From the NCBI GenBank assembly GCA_914767715.1, contig OU612066.1, positions 6,577,001 to 6,641,000 on the forward strand: a stretch of DNA of 64,000 bases. Reading direction: 5' to 3'. Position numbers and translations under genes: made by a program. The notes below the pieces were generated by a model. It made no database searches and was not told the DNA's origin. It worked only from the letters and a program-made list of their open reading frames with translations. Positions within the stretch are counted from its first letter, which is position 1. Every line of letters begins with the position of its first letter. This document shows, one piece after another, positions 11,893 through 23,800 of this stretch. The DNA comes from Membranipora membranacea (lineage: Eukaryota > Bryozoa > Gymnolaemata > Cheilostomatida > Membraniporidae).

Positions 11893-14800
11893 TCACTCCA
11901 GGCGATAAAACACGACTGTTTTATCACCATATCTGGGCACAACCAGATTATTTTCATATGTATACAGACTAAATACTCTGTTATCCCGGAAGACGTTGGT
12001 TGTGTCAAAGATAGTGTTGAGCAGCTTGCCTGAAATATTGAAAAAAGGAGAATTAGTTTCAATTAGATAGATTAGTATTTGATCTGGTTGCTATACCTGT
12101 TAGATAGTCACCTCTTCAACTATTCTGACTCAGAAAGAATGATCATGACATCAACTAGCATGTCTTGAAAAGCTTTGTGTGAACAAAGCTTGTCAAGACA
12201 GGCTAGACATCAACATAACAAAAGTATAGACCTACTATTGCCACACAGCTATGTATTGATGCTGCAGGTTGGGGGAGATAACCAACAAAAAAACTCTTTA
12301 TTTGTTGCCAAACAAATTGTATGAGGTCATTTTGACAACAGGAAATTAATATTACAAGTCTGAAAACAGGCCCGCTTTTATTCATGTGACAGATTTGTGA
12401 CTCCAAAGTGACTGTGGGGGTCTTTTGAGTGACTATTACTAGATCAAGTTTGACCCATTTGCCTACTTATGGAGTTGCTCCCCTCCACAGGTCATGCATT
12501 ACTTTTATTGGTCAAGTGGCTAAAAATGGTGTGTTGAGATGAGACTGACATAATTGCAAGGAGAAGGGCTATCAGGTCAGTAATTGGAGGTAGTTAGATT
12601 ACCTGTAATAAGGCCTAGTTTAGTGTTTGTTTTGTTAAGGTCACAACTGTTATATTACAGGCACGTTCCGAGATAAAATTATACCTATGGACTACAAATT
12701 GACCATCGGTATCAAGAAGGAAAGAATAAGAACGATACGACGTCATGATATGTGTCGGTTGTTATACGGAAAGCTAAACAAGAAATTATAATTACATATG
12801 GACCAGAGATCTACGATGATGACAATAGCTGATAACTTTATGTATGAGTTTTCTGGTTGATGCTTTGAAAATTAAATAATCCTAGCAGTTTCAGTAGTAG
12901 CCAAGTAGCCAAGTAAAGTATGCATGCAGTTACTGATGAGGTTTCAGTAGTACATACCTGTGTTGATATCCAAAACATGTATAAACATGTCTTTACTCAG
13001 ATTTGTCACCAGTACGTATTTGTCTTTATAGCAGGTCACACCGAGAGGCTTTTTCACATCAGATGATGTCCACAGAGGAAGCCCAGAGTCAATTCCGATA
13101 CAATGGACTTTGGATGAAGTGTAGTCTGACAGGATGACAGTGTTTCCGACGCCACTGCAAATGCATACCCAGTGTTGGCTTATATGTGGACAGGATAGGT
13201 GCATCTTTACATCTCCATTGACTGAATAGACACTCAGTCGTTCATGTCCTTTAGTTCTGTCAACCATGACAACCTGTTGTCCAACTACAGCTAAGATACA
13301 TGCCATTTGATGACTTTTATCTCTGTGCTTCCAGCTCATGACTAGTTCCCCTGATTTCAAATCCTTTACGTGGACAGTGTGTTCAGGATGTCCTTTCTCT
13401 ACGATAAGATGGTGACTGTTCCAGATACCGGTACCAATAAAGTACTTCCCTCCAGTAACAACCTCGTGAAATGTTACGTCGAATTGTGGGTGTGCTTTTA
13501 CCCTCATCAGTTGGCCTTGGGTTTGAGCTACAAGAACATGATCTGCAGACCCACAAACCGCTGAGGACTCATACCCTGTTCTGTACATTTTGATCATAGT
13601 CATTATATCTGGCAAATCACCAGCTATGCTTGGCTTCTTTGCTTTTTTAAGCATTTCAGCCTCAATCTTAAGTGATTTAGGATTCATCTTCAGCTCTATA
13701 TTTCTGAAAGTTCCTGAAAATATTGAAAAACCTTGTCCATACTGATATAACAGCTCGGTTTACATCTGGATTGATGATCAGAGCTATCATCACCTCAAGC
13801 TGATTTTGTTTGATAGCATCAACACTTGTATCTAAAATACTACATGGTCCTAAATGGGTGAAAATATGTCATCTATGTCTATTATGTGGGAGGTAACTAG
13901 TTACTTACTACCCCTATAAATGAAGGGCTCTAAGTCTTTTAATTGAAGATGTGATACAGAACCTACTACAATGTGGTTTGTAGTTTTAAATCTTACCATT
14001 TTTCTCCAGGACAACCATGTCGTCCACCTTCAACCGGAGTGGTTGTTCTTCAATCAGTGTCTGCATGAGGTCCCTCAATCCTTTGTACCCAGCCACAATG
14101 TCCACCTGGAAACATATTCGTCATGTATCTTTAGACCAGAGATTTAAATCAAAAACAATATTCTCAACAAGACACAAGGTCAATGGATGATAACATCATG
14201 GATGATCCTAGTATGATGAATGATTTTTATTTCCACACTAAAATTGCCAGGCAAGCATAGTAACGTGTCGGTCAATTTTCCTATATGGTCAGATAGGTAA
14301 TTTGAAACTATGCATGAACCAAGGTCTTTCTTTTTTGTTGCAAAATGTTCAGCGGTCTGTAATTTAGGGACAGGATAGCTCTGTTTTTAGTCATGGTCAG
14401 AATATTGTTATTAGTGTCTGTTCTTTCGTTTGCCTGTTAATTTTAAGTTGCTTGTGCCAGCACTAACAAAAGCAGAATCATTTTGAGAACTACTTTCCTC
14501 TGCTTGTACATATGTTCCTCTATATCACCATGAGAAGGATATACCCAGGTATTACGACTACGAGGTTCATGGATTATATAAAAATCTCAAATCATAATAT
14601 CAGTGACAGTCATACCAAGACCAACATCATTTAACAATACAAAGCACGCCCAAACTCTACCCCTTTCTGTAACCATTACCAACAGTTTTTAACGCAGCAC
14701 CATTTTTGCTTTCAATTCCAATTTTTTGGTAAGCATCCATTTTTATCAACGATGATTCTGATTTCAATATAAACTAAACTGACAGCAGGTTTACCTATGA

Positions 14801-17800
14801 ACACCCAATTGCTTTTTGCTCAAAAGTCATCAGACACCAATAAGGGAAAAAATACGCTGTTGAACTGTTATCTGAAACATGAAGTATCAAAGCACTTTCA
14901 TTCTGATATTTACCTGATGGTTATCCTTGAGTCGTGCCTCCATCAGTTTCAGCTCTCGCCTCACATCTGATAACAAAGCATCAACTTTATCGGTGAGAAA
15001 CTCTTCGATATTGCGCAAAGATGACTCTCGTTTCTTAACAAGATGACACTCCAGATTTTCATATTTCGTTTTGATGGAGTTAATCTAGAAATAGATAAGC
15101 AATATTATGATAAAATAGACTGGGTAAACAGGCACCGTCTTCATATCGTCTTGCACTGAATTAGATTCTTCTCTTAGAATGGAAATAGTATCATAGCGTT
15201 ATACGGTTAGGACACTAAACACAGGGACCCATCTGACTGTTATCTGATTGGCTGTCCCTAGTAGCATGAATAATTAGCCTGAGAAATTGTCTTGTTTACA
15301 AAATTGCAAACAGTAATTATACCCCATACAGTGTCGATGATTTGGGCATTTCTAGATTGCTACTAGGGACTGGCTATTTTTGCAAGCCCTTTGTTTTGCA
15401 AAAGAAAGCTAATGATGCTATTCCAGATATGGAATTCAATGTCGTCTTGATATCGCACATCACAAATTGATCCCTTATCAGCAGTAACCAGCATTATAGT
15501 GCTCCCTGCTTAAACAAAGCTTATTAGTGTTAGCAGTGCTTGTGAAATACACTATGCATACCACCAGATTTATTAGGGAATTCCCCGATTAATTAATATA
15601 GTATCAGTATAACAGTACATTTACATCATCAATCATTAGAAGCCACCGTTTGAAGGCTAATAAATTGACTCCACCATCAGATAGTACAGCCATGTAGTTA
15701 TTCATTTATTTATAGAGGTTGGCTTGAAAGTATACAAATAACAAATAGTAAAAGGCAACTTGTTCAATAATAACCTGTGCATCTCTTGATTTGTGAAGTA
15801 GTTGAACCATTCTTTTGGTTTCAGATTTTTGCTCGTCAAGAATGATGGAGCACTTCTTACTAAGGGCAGATAAAACCTTATCCATAGCAATAGCATTATC
15901 CTTCATAGAGTCAAACTCAGATTCCACAATCTCTGCTAGTTCATCTAACATGTGCATATTGTGACTGGCACCTAAAAGGATTTTTGAAATATGATGAGCG
16001 ATCTTTGGATCCAACTAAGTAATACATTCATGCCTGTGGTAGTCAGCAGGAGGTAACATATCAACGAGTAATAAGTGATTGAATATCAGTCACCAACATG
16101 ACAGAGTATGTGCTATGTGCCCAAAGTGAAATCATGGCACATAGAGTTATTTTTTAAAATGACACTGTAGCATTGCATGTCCAGTTTGCAATTTGTACGA
16201 ATCAAGGTATATTCATGCCTGGACGATTCCTAGGCCGATTGTCGAAACAGCTAAATTTAGCCGAAAAGTGGCAGAATTGCAGAGTGTGCAGCTGCAGACT
16301 TTTCAGGATATCGGAATTTCAATAGGTTGCTGAAAATCGTCCCGGCATAAAAACTACCAAAGCTCAGCCGTTTAATCAGAACCACATTTCCTGGTATTAT
16401 AAATTGCTGGAATTACTAGATCAGGCATTAAACGCACTTTCAGCTTTGTCACTGTATATACGCAGTGTCAATGAAATCCTCAGAACATTTCAATTGGATA
16501 CCTTGCTCACCTTCTTTGCTGGCACATGACGAATTCTCAGTCATACATTTCAGACAGAAAACACCCAAACAAGATCTGCAGCCGGACACGTAGACCTGAT
16601 TAAAGTGCTTGATGCATTTACGAGTTTGAAGTTTTCTTGACTGCAGCTGATACTCCTCAATAGATATCTTCTTGTGATCATCATGTAGGTCGTCATGTGA
16701 CTAAAACATGAAGGTTAAAAGAGCTGAAGTAATTTATACACAAACAATAGAGCTTTCAAAATGTTTAAAATATTTCCTGATTTCAGGACATAGTTTGGTG
16801 TTTCCGGCCGATTCTACACTTGAAAGACTGACAGTAGAAACTGATCTACTAATCATTCTATCAGCTGTTCCCTTAGACTAATGTTCAACCTTGCTTTGCC
16901 ACAAGGTCTACCTATACTTCAACAACCAAATCACATCATTTACGCTGAATGCCTGGTAAGAATTTGGCTTACATCTCCTCATATCTTGCAAATAATTGTG
17001 TAGCATTGCCTTTAAGGCTTTTAAGGAAGTAAGTGTTGTGGAAATTATTATAATTTTGCCACCCATATCAGTTTTCTATCCAAGTTATTTATAAAATTGA
17101 AAATTACTGTATTTTTCCTGGCTGGCAGTCGCAGTAGTGGATGATAGTTCTCCTGTTCCAGTTGATGTCTGAACCAAAATAGTCCCCCTTGATGATTTAA
17201 CTCACACTATGCCTTCCCCCACCTTCAACAATATTGTTGAATATGCAGAGAGGACCCATAGTAAAGAGTGTCCATGCTCAGTTAAACCTGAAGACTTTCA
17301 ATCCCATGACACAGCCCAAACACCAAACCCAGAGACCTTCCTGTTATTGCATAACATTCCCCCAGAAGCTCACCAAAGTGCTGACCAATGGGAAAAAATA
17401 GTGAGACACCATTTCATGATATTAGCCCAAAAATATCACCCTGACAAAAACACTCCAACGTTATCAGAGACGTGCCATAATGTGATGACATACCTCAACA
17501 AGACCTACAATGATATTATCCAGAAAATCAGATTTGAGATACATGACAGCGATGAAGTTATACAAGATGGAAAACTATACAAGAAAATCAACAATTGCAC
17601 AGTAACGTGCAGACACCTAAATTCATATGCCATATATGGCTTCCCTGATGATGCTAACCAATGGAGAACCAGGATCAAACAAATGTGGGGGAATAGTTCG
17701 AGTACCAATATCATAAAGTCAAAGTTTAGTAAGAGGATTGGCCAACAGTTTGGGAGCGAGAGTGACTCAGTATATATCAGCATCTATGATAATGGAACAA

Positions 17801-20800
17801 TCCATGTGCAAGGTATCATGGCTATACAATACTCAGAGGAAATAATTATTCCAATGCTTACAGGGTGTTTCAAACCAAAATCAGAAATAGTGGACAAAAA
17901 ACGATTTTCTGAACCTCTGAAGAGAACTATGGGCTACTTCAAAAAGGATTCCACCCAGAAACCTACCTCCCAGTCTACAACAAAAAGAATCGAAACTCTG
18001 AAAGCAGCTCATAGTATTATCCCACAAAACCCGCCGACATCAGAACAACAAAATAGCTCTCAAATAAAGACCACAGCAAAAAGCCAAACACATGCTGCAA
18101 GCGTCAGTAATCAAACAGTCACCATCAACGAGGAGCTACTCATAGAACTGACAGAGAAGATTACAAAAGCAGAAAATCGGATCAGTAATTTAGAAACAAG
18201 CAAGGAAAGGGTTGATGAATGCCATATCAAAACTGAAAGCCGCATCAAAGATTTGGAAGAACATCAAAATGAGTATCTAAAACGTATAGAACTATTGGAA
18301 CAAGAACTGAAGGTAGTCAAGAAAGAGAATCACCAACTCAAAGAACAGACTGGTCCAAAAATTAGTGAGATAACTAGACAACTAGACCAAATGAAGAACA
18401 CGCCTTTAAACTCAAGCCCAAGTAATAGAAATATCCCCTCACATTCCAACTCAGACCCAGGTAACGTTCATCTACCTTCACATTTCAACCCACCACCACC
18501 AATACCAAGCAGTCCAAGCCATAATAGCTTCTCGTTTCATGCTGGAAGATTAGCTAAAAGTGGAATGAATAATCACCCTCAACCAAACACAGGTGGCAAG
18601 AGAATAGAGTTTGAGAGAAAAAAGTGCTTTGTCATTGATGATATCAAATCAAAAGAGCAAGTGAGCTCAGATGACAACATCAGGAAGGTTGTAGGAAACC
18701 AACACAAAGTAGTCATAGACAGGATATCGAGAAGCAGAAACGGCAAGATATTTGTACAGTTAGCAGACCAAAAAGACGTAGAACAAGTGATTAAAAACTG
18801 GAATCGAGCAAACTTTGGTGGCTCAACCATCAATAAGAGTGAAAAACCACAACGAAAACTCGGAGTTCTCAAAGGAGTCCCGCATTACATGACAGAAGGA
18901 GACATTCAAACAGAACTTCAAAACTCTGGATACAACCACGTTGATGTAAAGAGGATCACAAAGCAAGGCAGCCCGACTCGCGCTATGCGAGTGAGATTTG
19001 ACAACACCGATGACTTGGAGAAAGCAATCAGATCAAATGTTACACTTCAAAATCTTGTTATCAGAGTAGAGGAGCTAATCTTACAACCAAGAGTGACACA
19101 ATGCTACAACTGCTACAAATACAATCACATTGCTGAAAATTGTGAATTCTCTAAAACTTGCTCAAGATGCTCTGATTTATACGACGAAAGCCACGAATCA
19201 TGCGAGAAGGAAAAGAAGTGCTCAAACTGCAAAGGACCACACTCTTCATCTGACCGACATTGTCCGATCTTCATCAAAATGCTAAATAACCAAAGAATCA
19301 GATTGCATAACTTCTACAACAACAACCAAGATGACTAACCGCCACAACAATCTACAAATTATGCAACTTAACATCAATGGCTGCTCACAAAATACAATTG
19401 CAGCTCTGAATAGTTATATAAACAAGGAACATGCACAAATAATCTTCCTGTCAGAAACAAAAAGTATATCACTCAGTGATACAGACTTTGACAACTACCA
19501 AGTACTCCTCAAACCGAACAACAGCAACCCTACACAGAAAGGTGGTGTAGCAATCCTTGTTCACAATACCATTCCAGTGGATAGGCTTCATCACCTTGAA
19601 AAAGACAATACCAATAACATATTCGCAGCACTCACGATAGAGAAACGTCGCATTCTAGTATGCTGTTCCTATGTTCCACCAAATAACTTATCTTTACTCA
19701 AGGAGACAGAAGGACAGATAATCACTGCTATCAACAACTTGAAGGCGATGAGATGTTCATACTTCGCTGCATTTGGTGACTTCAACGGGAGGCATCCACT
19801 CTGGAGAGATCATACCTCAAATAAGCATGGAGATGAGCTCTCAAAATTCTGCACAGACAACAACCTACATATACCAGCCTTTCACGACAACAAAACATTC
19901 CTGTGTGATACAGGCGGTAGCCTTATAGACATTCTCATCACTGATCAACAAACCATGAAGCTATTAGTAAACCAATATGTCGATGAAGAAGAAGAACTTT
20001 TTACAGGAGCACCAATGAGGGGACACATACCTGTGTGGACTTCACTCAACTTTCAAAAACTAAAACCAGAATCAAAGACCATTTACAGTTGGAGTAGGGC
20101 CGACTGGGATGGTTTCCTTAACCATCTCGAGTATCTATCAGCTTCAACCTTACCTGATATTCAACACTTAGACCCAGAAGATATATGGCGCTCAATCCTC
20201 TCCAACCTACAAGAGTGCAGAGAAACGTTTGTGCCAAAGATTCAACTTACTCAACACTGCAAACCATATTGGACTCCAGAACTCTCCAAACTATCAAAGA
20301 CAGTAAGGAATGCTAGAAGAAGATTCAAATACAGATCAAATTATGTGAATGGAGATATTCTACAAAACGCAAAAGAGAATTTTAAAAGTGCTCTGTCAAA
20401 AGCACAAACAGAATTTATAGCGGAGAAATCTACCAACCTTAACATCACAGACGGTCCTGCTTTCTGGAAAAACTTCAGAAAAACCTTCTATAAACCTGAA
20501 AAAACACACATTGGTGCAATGAAGCAAAATGGGCAGTTGATTCTGCAAGATGATCTAAAGGCAGACACTTTCTTTCAACAGATCTTCCAAGGCAAACACT
20601 TGGAGGGTTCAAACTTTTCACAACAATGGTTTCAAGAAGTAACAAACAGCCAAAAAAGCAACGATAATAAGTTCGTAGAATTAATGGCTAAGGTCACAGA
20701 GGAGGAATTAATCAATGCCATCAACGCCACCAAATCAAATGGGAAGGGAGCTGACGGAGACGGAATACACCCAGATATGTTAAAGATTAGTGAAAGCCAA

Positions 20801-23800
20801 TTCCACATCAACCTCCTAATCCTATTCAACAAAATTCTATCCACACAGAGATGGCCATTTACAGACAACAACATTGTGGTGTTTCTCCGTAAACCAGGAA
20901 GGAAGGACTACAGTGATACAGCCAACTACAGACCGATCACTCTGAGTTCAGTAGTTGGGAAGTTATTCGAGAGAATCATTGAATCCAGGCTCAGAGACAT
21001 TGTGGAAGAAAACAACTGGCTAGATAAGGATCAACATGGATTTAGAAAAAGAAAGTCAACAAGCACCTACTTATCCCAGATGATAACAACAATACAGCAC
21101 AACTGTGCCAAAAACTTTGCTACTGCAGGCCTATTTATTGATCTACAAAAAGCATTCGATAGCATTTGGCATGACGGCTTGTTATACAGACTATCCAAAC
21201 TAGGCTTCAATCAAGAGTTTATTCAGCTGATCTCTAGTTTCTTGAAAGACAGAAAGATAAGGATAAAGATCAACAACTACACTTCAAATGCCAAACCCTG
21301 TCACATCGGATTACCACAAGGGAGCATTCTGTCCCCACTCCTATTTATAATATATATCAGGGATATGCTCTCAGAAGCAGATGGGCTCAAATTGCAGTAC
21401 GCTGATGACTGCTCAATAATATGCTGGAAGCCAAACGAAACACAGTTGGAGGAGAATTTGAAGTCTACATGCGAGAGCATCAGCCAATGGCTCTCAAAAT
21501 GGAGACTTAAAGCAAACTGCACCAAAACGGATTTAATCTACTTCAAAGGACAACCAACTCAGATGAAGATCAGCAACGAAAATATAAATATAACATCAGA
21601 AACCAAAGTCCTAGGGCTCATAGTGGACAAAAGTCTAAAATTCAAGCAACAAAAAGAGTTAGCCAAATCTACACTCAACAGGAAGTGGAACATGCTGTTA
21701 CCATATATACGACACGGGCTACGTCCTCAGGTCACCCGTACTATTTTAAACACGGCTATTCTTCCAAAGGTATTATACAATGCCTTCATATGGGACATCA
21801 ATGAGGAGATATCACTACATACATGTCTAAAAGACCTTCTCGGCGCTCCATTTAACCCAACAACAGAAACTCTACACAAACTAGCCAACACACCTACCAT
21901 ACACATCAGGTATACAAACGACATATTAAATCTATGCAGACTAGCCATAGAAGGGGAAACAATAAACAACATTTTATGCCAGGATAAGAGCGCACTACAA
22001 AAGAAAATAAGAAGCCATATAATTAAAGTAATGGGGAGACACTTCACAGAATCTCCCCTACAAGCAGTAGACTTCAAAAAGTCTAAAATAAAGAAACTGA
22101 TGAAAGAAGAAGACACCCGCGCATGGACGTCTCACATGAGACAGGGTCACAATAGCGAAGGACTGCTAGGCCAGTTGGCAGTGACACACTTAATAAAGAA
22201 ACCTATACCAATGAGCCTTCCACGAGAAATCACTGGACAGCTATGCAGCCTCATGACAGGTCAAACAAAACTTCAAGCCTTCCTATATAAAGTGAGGCAG
22301 ACATACACACCAACTTGCTCATGCCTCATGGAGGATGAAACTGTCTTCCACTTCTTAAACAAATGCCAAAATTACATATGTCTAAGAGACAACATTGATC
22401 TAGACCAAGCGGACCACATGTCTCTCATCTCTTACATTGAACAGAGTGGGAGATTTTGTCGGTAAATCCACAACAAAAACGAAGTCAAGCAACCTACCTA
22501 ACTAATGGAGCAAGACCCCTCCATCCAGAATACAGTCCCTGGTCAGGTCACCCTAAGAGGTAGAGTAGGCCATACTGCTGGGTGAGGGTACGGGGACCAT
22601 GATGGTCCCACTCAGCAGACAACACCAGAACAGATTGTAAACAGAGATAGATGATGTATAAACAGAGAACCAAGCATACGGAGAGTCGCAGCTACTTTCG
22701 AAACCCTAAATGCAAATATTATCTTTTCTATTTTTTTTTTTTATTTTATCGTAAAACCAATGCGTTTCATATTTTAACATCAACATGTTCAACTTGATAT
22801 GCTTCCTACCTAACGTGATTCATTACAATCCATAAATATCAAATCGCCATTTGTTTTGTTTCCTTTTTGTACATATATATAATTTTGAGTCATATCTTGC
22901 TCAACACTAATATATTCATATCCATATGCAGACCTGTTGCTTGTTTTTCTTTCCTTTTCAGTTCAGATCAAAGTGCCACATCGTAACCTGCCTTTCAATA
23001 TGTTACCCATAGCATAATATTCATAGACACATTTTATTTAATTTTTATTATCACATCAAACTTGGGATTTTTCATTTTTGTGTTTAGCCTCAAACCCAAG
23101 TTGTTTTATCAAGTTCGAATTAAAACGAAGTTTTCCACTTTCCCTATATATCCACAAAGTACCTAACTAACCTTCAGACTATATCATTTGAAACATAATT
23201 GTACATACATTTTGCCTGCAAAAAGAGGCGTAGTTGTTTTTATTTTGTCTAAAGATAAAATAAAATAGATAACTAACTAAGTACCATAATGGAATGCGGC
23301 AGAATGTCGATAACTGACATCTAACCTATAATATTTTAGATATCGGTGGTTTATAACTGCTTACTTCTTTATGTTTGTCGCAGAAGCACTTAGTGCAGAC
23401 TGTACAGTAGGTCTGAGCCTTGTTTGTATCTCCTTTCTTCAGACAGATCTCACACCAGACAGGAGTTTTACTACCAGTGAGGTCAGCCATGGGTAGGGAG
23501 TTCAAATCAATATCATATACTGTGCTATAAAAAAATATTTGGCCATTATACAAAACAAATAGGACACTGCTAATTCCCTCGCGGTGTCACCTCAACAGAG
23601 ATACAAACATATTCATACGAGCACTCTTAAATGGAACATTTGGCAGTTGTGCTTTGCCCAAGTCTAGGTGCATTTCACCTTATATAGAAAAGAAAATGAA
23701 GGTCTGAAACCATATTCAATCTTGGCAAAAAAATCAATCATTATGCCTTGACCCAACCCAGTTTTGTGGATAGGCCTATCATAAAATCTAAAACTTGTAA

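Larger units (their letters stand above)
17130..23280 (+). mobile_element. Full-length non-LTR retrotransposon (LINE), two intact ORFs
   Basis: The element carries an ORF1 (17209-19338) and an ORF2 with endonuclease and reverse transcriptase (19331-22465), overlapping by 8 nt. A roughly 0.8-kb 3' UTR follows, with a strong stem-loop and an A-rich tail region ending in GATAACTAACTAAG near 23.28 kb. Outer borders are approximate because no clean target-site duplication was found. The apurinic-type endonuclease plus C-terminal Cys/His motif, with no RNase H domain recognised, fits the Jockey/CR1/I-type groups rather than L1. Both ORFs are open, so the copy looks young. It sits antisense in intron 2 of the TRIM gene. 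Confidence 0.9.

Noticed and set aside
17505-22116. Minus-strand ORFs inside the LINE
   Set aside because: Shadow frames of ORF1 and ORF2, rich in Leu/Ser/Ile as expected for antisense translation.
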